A stretch of 19,784 nucleotides of DNA, taken from JAJDNW01 sp039714495. GTDB taxonomy: Bacteria; Desulfobacterota; Desulfobacteria; Desulfobacterales; B30-G6. Shown here one piece after another: positions 6,361 through 13,287 of the stretch. The stretch covers positions 1 through 19,784 of the forward strand of contig JBDLJD010000082.1 in the NCBI GenBank assembly GCA_039714495.1, in the 5' to 3' direction. The position numbers and the translations under genes are program-made. How positions within the stretch are numbered: the first letter of the stretch is position 1; each line of letters begins with the position of its first letter. The notes under the pieces were generated by a model, which had not been told where the DNA came from, did not search any database, and saw only the letters and a program-made list of their open reading frames with translations.

Positions 6361-7704
6361 TTAGTGCCGAACCTGTGCCACGGGTGTCGTAGTCTGCCCT
6401 ACTGGGAGATGTTTTGCATGTGTCCAGTTCAAAAATACACGGATGATATAAGCTGAGACCAGGCTGGCCAGAGTTAAACTAATTCCTCCAATCAGATAGC
6501 CCGGGACCCCCAATACGAGTGCGATAAAACCGCTTATGAGGACTATCACCATATAGACCCCATGGCCGGCAAGTACCGCCATGGGCTTTTTCTCCCATGC
6601 AGCCAGACCCTCACTATACGCACGCAAGGCTACGGCAAAAGGAAATGCGATGAGGGCTATAGCGGTGATGCGAATCAAGGCCAACTCGTTTAGGTCAAGT
6701 TTTTGGAGGGTAACATAATAGAATTCAATTAAACCTGGAATAACAAAAAGCAGCGGCAATAGCCCCAGAATTATGCCCGCAACAATGGTAAACCGGATAA
6801 TCGGCGTTTCAGTGGGCTGTGTAGGCGGAAAAGCAAGGACCACTGCCTGAATGCGGGTTGCAGCATAGGCGACCGGATTTGCCAGTCCGATGACCAGAAA
6901 AAAGACCGGAAGTATCCTTTCAGGCTCCGGGGCACGTGCAATAAAGGCACTCAGGATCAGAATAGACAGGGCCAAGAATATTCCCCCCGTCGCAAGCGGC
7001 AGGTTGAAAAAAAAGATCTCTCGGGCTTTAGGCGTGGATTTGATAGCAGATGACAACCGACGGACGAAATCCCTGGCTAAAAACATTGAAATAGCAACCT
7101 CAAGTAATACCGGGATGGTCAAACATACTATTGCCCAAATCGGCCCGACCAATCCCATTAAGCAAAAAAGCCAAGAGAGCAGCGCCGTCAAAATGATTCG
7201 ACCGATAGTTGCAAAACTGGCCCGACCGGTGGCAAGTGCATTATACAATGCAACCTGATAAGGGATTCGTAAAAAAAAGAAAAACTGTAGAGGAACCGCT
7301 GCTAAAAGCGTGATCTGGGCCGGCTGCTCGATAGAGAGTGGCAGACCGATAATCTGCCCGAACAGCAGATGCGAAACCGAGGGAATGCATAACATGCTCT
7401 GAATCAAGCATATGTATATGCCGGACCAGACACAAACCCGCCAAAAGGTTTTATAGCCTTCACGGGTTCTAGCAAACACCATACCCGTGGTCATGTAATA
7501 AATAGCAAAAATGCCCAGAAAAAACATGACTGTGCCAGATTGGGCTATGCCCGCGAGATTTAACGGCCCACCGTCCCCGCGTGATGCCACCATGGCCACC
7601 AAAGGATGGGAAAAAGCCTGTGCCATTGCCTGAAGGGCCAATGGAACAAAGAATCGCGTAAGATCCCAGTAGCCGGCAGGTGCCTCTAAATCTATTTTAT
7701 CCAA
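6361..7704 (-). CDS. MATE-like multidrug/lipid transporter, membrane protein
   Basis: A 447-residue integral membrane protein with about twelve hydrophobic segments in two similar halves, the size and pattern of the MATE/MOP exporter superfamily. The N-terminal helix DLTRFFVPLALQAMAQAFSHPLVAMVASRGDGG is MATE-like (first helix with LALQ, then an A-x-x-S/G-R loop), and the second half repeats the theme around residue 230 (FFFNLPLATGGIFLALSILILSAF). The likely start is a TTG at 7704, since an in-frame stop lies at 7732-7734 and no ATG or clear ribosome site precedes the first helix. Substrate cannot be read from sequence: drug export and lipid-linked flipping are both possible. Base composition is intermediate between the AT-rich left part and the GC-rich right part. 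Confidence 0.65.
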   Translation of the reverse strand: MDKIDLEAPAGYWDLTRFFVPLALQAMAQAFSHPLVAMVASRGDGGPLNLAGIAQSGTVMFFLGIFAIYYMTTGMVFARTREGYKTFWRVCVWSGIYICLIQSMLCIPSVSHLLFGQIIGLPLSIEQPAQITLLAAVPLQFFFFLRIPYQVALYNALATGRASFATIGRIILTALLSWLFCLMGLVGPIWAIVCLTIPVLLEVAISMFLARDFVRRLSSAIKSTPKAREIFFFNLPLATGGIFLALSILILSAFIARAPEPERILPVFFLVIGLANPVAYAATRIQAVVLAFPPTQPTETPIIRFTIVAGIILGLLPLLFVIPGLIEFYYVTLQKLDLNELALIRITAIALIAFPFAVALRAYSEGLAAWEKKPMAVLAGHGVYMVIVLISGFIALVLGVPGYLIGGISLTLASLVSAYIIRVFLNWTHAKHLPVGQTTTPVAQVRH

Positions 7705-7900
7705 TTTATCACTGGTTTTCGGAATCGTGATTTATCATGGTTATTGATAGAAAATGGGTAATCTACCCTCTTTTGCATTTAAGACAATCCTCAACACATA
7801 ACCATCTTGAAAAATACCCACATATTTTACAGCCGTTTTTGTCTTCGTCCAACCTTCCATATCTTCCATTCTAATTTAGTGATTTCTCACTTCATGTTAG

Positions 7901-7943
7901 AAAAATTAAAAAGGGTCACAGATTTTTATCTGTAACCCCTTGA
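7901..7943 (-). terminator. Rho-independent terminator of the tRNA-fMet gene
   Basis: Read on the minus strand, AAGGGGTTACAGAT, a 4-base AAAA loop, then ATCTGTGACCCTT form a long near-perfect stem, followed by TTTTTAATTTTT. It begins seven bases after the tRNA CCA end, as expected for a tRNA terminator. Confidence 0.85.
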
Positions 7944-7949
7944 TTTAAT

Positions 7950-8026
<77 letters not shown>

Positions 8027-8223
8027 TCATTTGTAAAAGGAAAATATATTACCGAAAAATGATAGTGTCAAGGCAATTCCAACAATTTAAAAATGAAAAA
8101 GAGGCAACCATGTGTGACATAGCGCATCAAAGAACAGTACAAGCTTGAAAACGGTAAGTATGTATTCCCCGCGGCCATCGAGGAAGATATCAAGCTGCTG
8201 CCCAATGTTGCCAATGCCATGGG

Positions 8224-8550
8224 TCAATCCAACCAGGATTGGATTAAATCGTTCAAGCGCTTGCGCTCTTTTTCTGTCCACGTCCCTTCTCTCGGACGCA
8301 CACGCACCCGCTTGGTTCTTCCGGACTGTCCGGATATGATCTCCACACAGGATTTCGGCAGGTCGAAGCAGGCCGCCAGGAACTGGATACACATTTTGTT
8401 GGCCGCGCCCTCCACGGGCGGTGCCTTGATTTTGACTTTCAGGGCATCACCATAGCAGCCCACAACCTGGCTTTTGGATGATCGCGGCTGTACGTATATC
8501 TTGAAGGTCACACCCTGGGAATCCATCTGCACAGCCAGACTATTTTTCAT
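8224..8550 (-). CDS. DUF167 (YggU-like) family protein
   Basis: A 108-residue cytosolic protein of the DUF167/YggU family. The family pattern is clear: a strand VTFKIYVQPRSSKSQVVG, then ALKVKIKAPPVEGAANKMCIQFLAACFDLPKSCVEIISGQSGRTKRVRV, with the typical APPVEGAAN and G-x-x-S/G-R-x-K motifs. Members are single alpha/beta domains without an established function. The start overlaps the end of the thioesterase gene by 11 bases, so it is the last gene of an overlapping minus-strand operon with thrH and the thioesterase. The C-terminus (TWTEKERKRLNDLIQSWLD) is slightly longer than usual. Downstream, 8104-8223 holds an odd protein-like fragment on the opposite strand. Confidence 0.85.
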   Translation of the reverse strand: MKNSLAVQMDSQGVTFKIYVQPRSSKSQVVGCYGDALKVKIKAPPVEGAANKMCIQFLAACFDLPKSCVEIISGQSGRTKRVRVRPREGTWTEKERKRLNDLIQSWLD

Positions 8551-8947
8551 GATACTTTATGCTGTCTTTGATGAAGACCGGTGGCCGCACAATCCTGCCT
8601 TCCTTATCCACAAAGGCGTGCTTGGTGAACCCTTTGACCAGGTTCTCCCCGTCCCTGGCTCTGGTTATACGGTAATCGAACTTCATGCCGGCCCGAAAGG
8701 AGGTGTCCACCGATGTTTCGATGGTAATGACGTCATCGTATTCCGCCGACGACAGATACTTGCAGTATGCCTCTGCCACCGGCAGGTAAAACCCCTTTTC
8801 CTCGATGGCCTTGTAGGTCAGGCCATAGGACCTGAACATCTCGGTACGGCCCACCTCGAACCATTTGAGGTAGTTGGCGTGGTAGACGATACCCATGTTG
8901 TCGGTGTCGGCATAAATAACGCGGTAGTTGGTTTGGTGTGGGTTCAT
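8540..8947 (-). CDS. Acyl-CoA thioesterase, YbgC/4HBT family
   Basis: A 135-residue hot-dog-fold protein of the 4-hydroxybenzoyl-CoA thioesterase/YbgC family, which hydrolyses acyl-CoA thioesters in the cytosol. The active-site stretch YADTDNMGIVYHANYLKWFEVGRTE (residues 12-36) holds the catalytic Asp followed by G-x-V-Y-H-A-N-Y. Later segments fit the central sheet: SAEYDDVITIETSV, GMKFDYRITR and GFTKHAFVDKEGRIVRPP. Length is normal. Its start codon overlaps the stop of thrH as ATGA, and its end overlaps the DUF167 start, so the three genes are probably translationally coupled. Tol-Pal genes, frequent neighbours of ybgC in other proteobacteria, are not nearby; the acyl substrate is unknown. 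Confidence 0.85.
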   Translation of the reverse strand: MNPHQTNYRVIYADTDNMGIVYHANYLKWFEVGRTEMFRSYGLTYKAIEEKGFYLPVAEAYCKYLSSAEYDDVITIETSVDTSFRAGMKFDYRITRARDGENLVKGFTKHAFVDKEGRIVRPPVFIKDSIKYHEK

Positions 8948-9558
8948 GGCTGATGATTGGACAGCAATATATCCATAATGGATTTCAACTCTTCATAATT
9001 GTAAGTAGCCGGCAGTTCCGGGTACTCTTCCCTGACGTTGTCCGGCGGGTTGAAGAGAATGCCCTTGTCGGCCTCTTTGAGCATGGTGATGTCGTTGTAG
9101 GAGTCGCCCACGGCGATAATCTCGTATTTAAGCTGTTTCAGGCTCAGGACCGTCTTGCGTTTCCCATCCTTCTGGCGGAGGTTGTAGTCGCTGATGGCGC
9201 CTGCCTGGTCGATGATCAGGGAATTGCAGAAAAGCGTGGGCCACCCCAGTTTCTTCAACAGGGGCCGTGCAAACTCCACATAGGTGTCTGAAACAACGAT
9301 GACCTGTGTCTGCGACCGCATCCACTCCAGGAATTCAAAAGCACCTTCCAGGGGGTCCATGGTCTGGATGACATCGGTAATGTCCTTCAGTTTCAAATTA
9401 TTGGCCTTTAATATGCCCAGGCGTTTCTTCATTAAAACATCATAGTCGGATATGTCCCGCGTGGTCAGCCGGAGTTCTTCGATACCGGTTTTTTCCGCCA
9501 CCTTGATCCAGATTTCAGGGGTGAATATCCCTTCCATGTCAGCACAAATGATTTTCAT
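8944..9558 (-). CDS. thrH: ThrH: phosphoserine phosphatase / homoserine phosphotransferase
   Basis: A 204-residue HAD-superfamily enzyme. ThrH from Pseudomonas hydrolyses phosphoserine and can also pass its phosphate to homoserine, giving phosphohomoserine for threonine synthesis. The sequence fits ThrH closely: first motif ADMEGIFTPEIW with the nucleophile Asp7 and a D-x-E-G form instead of the usual D-x-D-x, EKTGIEELRLTTRDISDYDVLMKKRLGIL, the second motif VVSDTYVEF, a lysine in RQKDGKRK, and the third motif GDSYNDITML. Its neighbour homoserine dehydrogenase, about 360 bases upstream on the same strand, makes the acceptor substrate. The stop overlaps the thioesterase start (ATGA). No threonine synthase or thrB lies in the window. 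Confidence 0.9.
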   Translation of the reverse strand: MKIICADMEGIFTPEIWIKVAEKTGIEELRLTTRDISDYDVLMKKRLGILKANNLKLKDITDVIQTMDPLEGAFEFLEWMRSQTQVIVVSDTYVEFARPLLKKLGWPTLFCNSLIIDQAGAISDYNLRQKDGKRKTVLSLKQLKYEIIAVGDSYNDITMLKEADKGILFNPPDNVREEYPELPATYNYEELKSIMDILLSNHQP

Positions 9559-9916
9559 ATGATTCCTTTTATCCTAGCTTCAATAATCATCAAGCATAAA
9601 ATCATAGCATCCGTAATAACCAACTCGTATTTCGTTTACATAGGCTTTTAGTTCCAAGATCCGAAAAAAACAATCACGAAAACATGAAATTTGAAACACA
9701 CGAAAATGTTTTGATGTTTTTCGTGATTTCAAATTTTGTGTTTTCGTGATGAATGATCCTTTTTCTTCGCCACTCATCCGAATGACGGTCAAGTCCTGAT
9801 TAAAAGTTGCCTGGTGTCGAGTTGCGAGTTGCAAGTTTCAGGTTTTTGGTCATCCGGCATTCCGTTCCAGCTATTAGAAAATAGGATATTATTAACATTC
9901 GAATTCCGAATTCAGC
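9559..9916. other. Intergenic region between hom and thrH with repeats
   Basis: No gene is supported here. The region contains the long inverted repeat at 9673-9750 (listed separately), a short degenerate direct-repeat stretch (GAGTTGCGAGTTGCAAGTTTCAGG split over 9819-9842) and a doubled CGAATTC near 9899-9912. A ribosome site (AAAAGGAAT, about 9562-9570, read on the minus strand) lies before thrH. The gap suggests thrH may have its own promoter, but I cannot point to one. Confidence 0.5.
9673..9750. repeat. Long imperfect inverted repeat (ATCACGAAA type)
   Basis: The left arm ATCACGAAAACA-x-x-AAATTTGAAA...ACGAAAA and the right arm TTTTTCGT...TTTCAAATTT-x-x-TGTTTTCGTGAT are nearly complementary over about 34 bases, with a short loop around TGTTTTGATG. 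The outer unit ATCACGAAA also bounds the repeat on the other side of hom (11281-11379). No open reading frame lies inside. Confidence 0.75.
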
Positions 9917-11233
9917 TCATTCGCCCTGCGATTCGTCTTCGATCCGGATCAACACCGGTTTTTCCCCCACCACGTCAAGGGACGCTATTTCCTCAAGGGC
10001 TTTTTTGACGTCCGCCTCCAAGGCTCTATGCGTCAGCATAACCACGGGGACGGAACCGTTGGTCTTGCGACCCTTCTGATGCACCGATTTCAGGCTGATG
10101 TCGTATTTACCCAGAATTCCGGATATCTTAGAAAGCACGCCTGGCTTGTCCAGGGCGGAAAAACGAAAATAGTAATGGGTCGACAGGTCTTCCACCGGCA
10201 TCACCGGAATCTGTTTAACCTCATCCGTCTGGCAGCCCAGCATGGGCACCCGGCCGGCAATGCCCGCCATCAGGTTGCGCCCCAGGTCGACGATATCGCT
10301 GATCACGGCGCTGCCCGTGGGCATCATCCCCGCACCGTGGCCGGACAATAGGATCTCCCCCACGGCATCACCGGCAACCGTGACTGCGTTCAAGGTGCCG
10401 TTGACACTCGAAAGGATATTGTCAAACGGTATCATGGTGGGGTGGATGCGGGCCTCCACCGTGCCCCCCTGGTTCTTGCTGATGGCCAGCAGTTTGATGC
10501 GGTAGCCGAACTGGGCGGCAAATTCGATATCCAGGGGCGTAATCTTGGAAATCCCCTCGATGTAGATGTCGTCGTAGTTGATGGCCATGCCGTATCCCAG
10601 CGCGGTCAGGATGGCCAGTTTGTGGGCCGTGTCAAAGCCCTCCACGTCCAGGGTGGGGTCGGCCTCGGCATAACCGCCGGCCTGAGCGTCGGCCAGGGCG
10701 TCCTCGAACATGCTGCCGTCGTCGGTAATTTTCGACAGGATGTAGTTGCAGGTACCGTTCAATATGCCGGTAAAGGATTGAATACGATTACCCACCAGGG
10801 ACTCCCGTACGGTTTTGATGATCGGCATGCACCCGCCGACGCTGGCCTCGTAGGCCACATCCACACCCTTTTCCCCGGCCTTTTTAAATATTTCATTGCC
10901 GTGCTTGGCCAGCAGCGCCTTGTTGGCAGTGACCACATGCTTCCCATTGCCGATGGCCTTGAGCATGAAATCTTTGGCAATGCCCTCACCGCCGATCATT
11001 TCCACGACGATGTCAATTTCCGGGTCTTCGACAACCATGGACGCATCGGTGGTCAATATGCCGGGGTCAATGGAAATGCCACGGTCCTTTTCTATCTCGA
11101 TATCGGCAATATATTTTAAATCGAGTCGCGCTCCCACGCGCGCCTTGATGACATCAGCGTTCTCGATGAGTAATTTGGCGACACCCGCGCCCACGGTTCC
11201 AAAGCCTAGCAGGCCTATCTGAATCGGTTTCAT
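9917..11233 (-). CDS. hom: Homoserine dehydrogenase
   Basis: A 438-residue enzyme that reduces aspartate semialdehyde to homoserine with NAD(P)H, the branch step towards threonine and methionine. The nucleotide-binding loop GLLGFGTVGAG is at residues 7-17. VVTANKALLAKHG, the substrate region YEASVGGCMPII, then GILNGTCNYIL and DALADAQAGGYAEADPTLDVEGFDTAHKLAILT carry the family's catalytic Lys and acidic residues. A C-terminal ACT domain (about residues 350-430, LDKPGVLSKISGILGKYDISLKSV) points to amino-acid feedback control, typical of this monofunctional ACT-bearing class. The start at 11233 fits the family. ThrH downstream would use the homoserine made here. Inverted repeats flank the gene on both sides. 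Confidence 0.95.
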   Translation of the reverse strand: MKPIQIGLLGFGTVGAGVAKLLIENADVIKARVGARLDLKYIADIEIEKDRGISIDPGILTTDASMVVEDPEIDIVVEMIGGEGIAKDFMLKAIGNGKHVVTANKALLAKHGNEIFKKAGEKGVDVAYEASVGGCMPIIKTVRESLVGNRIQSFTGILNGTCNYILSKITDDGSMFEDALADAQAGGYAEADPTLDVEGFDTAHKLAILTALGYGMAINYDDIYIEGISKITPLDIEFAAQFGYRIKLLAISKNQGGTVEARIHPTMIPFDNILSSVNGTLNAVTVAGDAVGEILLSGHGAGMMPTGSAVISDIVDLGRNLMAGIAGRVPMLGCQTDEVKQIPVMPVEDLSTHYYFRFSALDKPGVLSKISGILGKYDISLKSVHQKGRKTNGSVPVVMLTHRALEADVKKALEEIASLDVVGEKPVLIRIEDESQGE

Positions 11234-11280
11234 GAGTCGTTATCCTTCACTTCCTGATTATACTGTAAAGATGGTCTTCT

Positions 11281-11379
11281 ATCACGAAAGCACGAAAGGA
11301 CGAAAGACTGAAATTAAGAAAAAACCACATTAATCTGTCACAAGCTTATTCGTAATTTTATGATTTCGTGATTAATTTC
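11281..11379. repeat. Inverted repeat of the ATCACGAAA type upstream of hom
   Basis: ATCACGAAA (11281-11289) faces TTTCGTGAT (11364-11372), and GAAATTAA (11310-11317) faces TTAATTTC (11372-11379). Inside the left side the unit CACGAAAG/GACGAAAG is repeated three times (11283-11306). It resembles the repeat at 9673-9750. Confidence 0.55.
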
Positions 11380-11386
11380 GGGTTTG

Positions 11387-11527
11387 TTACATGATCTTTC
11401 TGATCCCCCTTACCGCCTGATTGATGCGCATGTTGTCCTCCCCATTGCGCCGCGCATCCATTTTTATCTGGTTAACCGTGGCAAATACATACGGGGGAAG
11501 GCGGTCCAGTCTGGCGAATTTAGTCAT
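11387..11527 (-). pseudogene. Internally deleted aminotransferase gene (N- and C-terminal ends fused)
   Basis: A 46-codon minus-strand frame. Residues 1-31 (MTKFARLDRLPPYVFATVNQ, then IKMDARRNGED) look like the start of the class I/II aminotransferases of the alanine / LL-diaminopimelate type, which begin R-L-P-P-Y-V-F-A-x-V-N and continue to GEDIIDLGMGNPD. Residues 32-46 (NMRINQAVRGIRKIM) look like the last residues of the same enzymes (EN-x-x-R-I-x-Q-A-x-R-G-I-R/K). The roughly 350 residues between, including the PLP lysine, are absent, and the frame is intact across the join. In related genomes such an aminotransferase often precedes hom, as here; that is from memory. It cannot be a working aminotransferase. 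Alternatively it is a small orphan protein resembling these ends by chance. Confidence 0.6.
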
Positions 11528-11836
11528 GATTCCAGTCCTCACCATCAAGAATTTAAACTTACTTCTATACTCCTCGTCTCATTCAATTGAAAAGGAATTA
11601 TCAATAGAAACAATTAGGGACACGGGCAAATTGTTTATCTCAATCGTAGCGGCATTTGTGCCAGAAAGTGAACTGGAGGTCGGTTTCTATTGAAATAATA
11701 TAATTATTTACAGCACTTCGATGTTTATGTCAAAAATTTGTTTTTACCTGTAATGCACGTTTAAATTTTAAGAATAGTTTGACTTTTCAGGCAAATGCGA
11801 TTAATTTTTTTCAGAACTACAACAACAGGATTTAAT
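11528..11836. other. Divergent intergenic region between aminotransferase remnant and purM
   Basis: AT-rich, with no convincing gene. A perfect 10-base inverted pair CAATAGAAAC (11602-11611) / GTTTCTATTG (11683-11692) encloses 71 bases that read on the plus strand as a short protein-like stretch (about IEKELSIETIRDTGKLF) ending at 11693; its upstream part is antisense to the remnant, so I do not call it. TTGACT at 11779-11784 could be a -35 for purM, but the matching -10 is poor. Confidence 0.45.
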
Positions 11837-12880
11837 ATGGAAAAATCGTTGACCTATGCAGATGCAGGTGTAGATATCGACAAAGCCAACCTGCTGGTTA
11901 AAAATATCAAAAGTATCGCAAAAGAGACGTACCGCTCCGGCGTGATGGGCGACATCGGCGGATTCGGCAGCCTTTTCTCCCTGAATACCACCCATTTTGA
12001 CAGGCCGGTGCTGGTCAGCTCCACCGACGGTGTGGGCACCAAGCTCAAGCTGGCCTTCATGTCCGGCAAGCACGACACTATCGGCATCGATCTGGTGGCC
12101 ATGTGCGTCAATGACATTGCCGTGCAGGGAGCAGCGCCGCTGTTTTTCCTCGACTACATCTCCATGGGCCGTCTGGACAATGACGTGGCCATGAGCATCC
12201 TCTCCGGCATCGGCGAGGGATGCAAGCAGGCCAATTGCGCACTCATCGGCGGAGAAACAGCCGAAATGCCGGGACTTTACGCTGAAGACGAATACGATCT
12301 CGCCGGTTTTACGGTCGGCATCGTAGACAACGACAAAATAATCGACGGCTCCGAAATCCATGTGGGCAACAAGTTGATCGGCGTCGCCTCCAGCGGTCTG
12401 CACAGCAACGGTTTCTCCCTGGTTCGAAAAATATGTTTTGAAGTGCTGGACCTTGAGCTGGATTCCCATATACCGGAACTGGGCAAAACCCTTGGCGAAG
12501 AGCTCCTCACGCCCACAAAGATATATGTGGACACCATCCACAGCATGCTCAAGAATCTGCCCATCCTGGGACTCTCCCATATCACCGGCGGCGGCTTCGA
12601 AGACAATCTGACCCGCGTCATTCCAAAGGCCTGCAGCATCGTACTGCATAAGAGAAGCTGGGAAGTGCCCCCCATCTTTGCATTTCTTCAGAAAACCGGC
12701 AAAATAAAAGACCATGAAATGATGCGCACTTTCAACAACGGGTTGGGACTGGTCGTCATCGTTCCGGAAAAGGCGGTTCAGGATGTCCTGGAACGCTTGA
12801 ATGTCCTGGGCGAAAATGCGTGTGTCATCGGCGAAATCGTTGAACGGAAAGAGGACCAGGACCGGCTGAAATGGGTCTAA
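11837..12880 (+). CDS. purM: Phosphoribosylformylglycinamidine cyclo-ligase (AIR synthetase)
   Basis: A 347-residue cytosolic enzyme of de novo purine synthesis: FGAM plus ATP gives aminoimidazole ribonucleotide. The start MEKSLTYADAGVDIDKAN at 11837 is preceded by CAGGA (11825-11830); an in-frame ATG at 11795 would add 14 residues not seen in the family. Diagnostic motifs follow in order: GGFGSLF, VSSTDGVGTKLKLA (ATP-binding), TIGIDLVAMCVNDIAVQGAAPLFFLDY, ALIGGETAEMPG, SSGLHSNGFSLVR and ITGGGFEDNLTRV. Length matches E. coli PurM. It stands apart from other purine genes here; the next gene on the strand is the 34-codon small ORF 62 bases on, then tsaD. Confidence 0.95.
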   Translation: MEKSLTYADAGVDIDKANLLVKNIKSIAKETYRSGVMGDIGGFGSLFSLNTTHFDRPVLVSSTDGVGTKLKLAFMSGKHDTIGIDLVAMCVNDIAVQGAAPLFFLDYISMGRLDNDVAMSILSGIGEGCKQANCALIGGETAEMPGLYAEDEYDLAGFTVGIVDNDKIIDGSEIHVGNKLIGVASSGLHSNGFSLVRKICFEVLDLELDSHIPELGKTLGEELLTPTKIYVDTIHSMLKNLPILGLSHITGGGFEDNLTRVIPKACSIVLHKRSWEVPPIFAFLQKTGKIKDHEMMRTFNNGLGLVVIVPEKAVQDVLERLNVLGENACVIGEIVERKEDQDRLKWV

Positions 12881-12942
12881 CACCAGCTGCCCGCCAATTG
12901 AGGCCCCTGTCATATCTGGCGCATCATCAACCCTAAGGAAAT

Positions 12943-13047
12943 ATGTCAATCTTTAAGCATTTTTTCAAATCCCTGGGTACGCTTCTGGCAAGACTCATGC
13001 GCTGGATCGAAAAAGGCCAGGCAAAGGCGCCCGCCTGTAAGACATGA
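12943..13047 (+). CDS. Probable 34-residue small protein
   Basis: ATG at 12943 follows TAAGGAA with a short spacer. The product starts MSIFKHFFKSLGTLLARLMR, then WIEKGQAKAPACKT and a TGA. It is an amphipathic, basic-hydrophobic helix with a flexible tail carrying one cysteine near the end, the look of a membrane-surface small protein. I am not certain of a named family, though short proteins of this style (helix, W-I-x-K/R-G, then a Cys-containing tail) seem to recur in Desulfobacterota; that is recollection, not a search. It lies between purM and the hairpin array upstream of tsaD. It was below the usual gene-length cut-off. Confidence 0.5.
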   Translation: MSIFKHFFKSLGTLLARLMRWIEKGQAKAPACKT

Positions 13048-13090
13048 GGCGTGCCCACGGGCCGTCCCGGAGGGGCTGACAAACAAAAAC

Positions 13091-13287
13091 CGCGCTGAGG
13101 CGCGTCATTTGGCCTTCGGCCTATAGTAGCGCTATAGCGCGTAATTTATTGTAACTACGCTTCGCTGTAACTTATTGTTGCTAATCGCCTATTGCTGAAA
13201 GCGGCGACAAATAACATCCGAAGGATAAATAACGCCCGCAGGGCAAATTACACGCGCAGCGTAAATTACGGCCGAAGGCCAAACAAC
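13091..13287 (+). repeat. Array of DNA mini-hairpins with constant C-GNA-G loops
   Basis: On the right half four 11-base hairpins start exactly 18 bases apart: ATCC-GAA-GGAT (13216-13226), GCCC-GCA-GGGC (13234-13244), ACGC-GCA-GCGT (13252-13262) and GGCC-GAA-GGCC (13270-13280). They are split by 7-base spacers AAATAAC, AAATTAC, AAATTAC and AAACAAC, and the next step of 18 lands on the tsaD ATG at 13288. The stems differ but always pair, and the loop is always C-G-A/C-A-G. The left half holds hairpins that read the same way on the minus strand: CGCGC-TGAG-GCGCG (13091-13104), GGCC-TTC-GGCC (13111-13121), GCGCTATAGCGC (13129-13140) and an imperfect one at 13157-13168, with AAATTAC again as spacer. 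No known element is recognised. Confidence 0.9.

Noticed and set aside
8087..8392. Minus-strand 101-residue frame
   Set aside because: Most of it overlaps the clear DUF167 gene in another frame; the remaining part has poor composition compared with the plus-strand reading.
11801..12949. 382-residue minus-strand frame opposite purM
   Set aside because: Exact shadow of purM; composition rich in Gly, Asp and His as expected from antisense of GC-rich coding DNA.
13192..13287. Extended TsaD start 32 residues upstream
   Set aside because: The added residues come wholly from the hairpin array and TsaD proteins begin at the LILGIETSCDE strand; kept only as an alternative in the findings.
13091..13287. 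CRISPR array
   Set aside because: Units are 18 bases with 7-base spacers, the hairpin sequence varies and the spacer is constant, the reverse of CRISPR; no cas genes.
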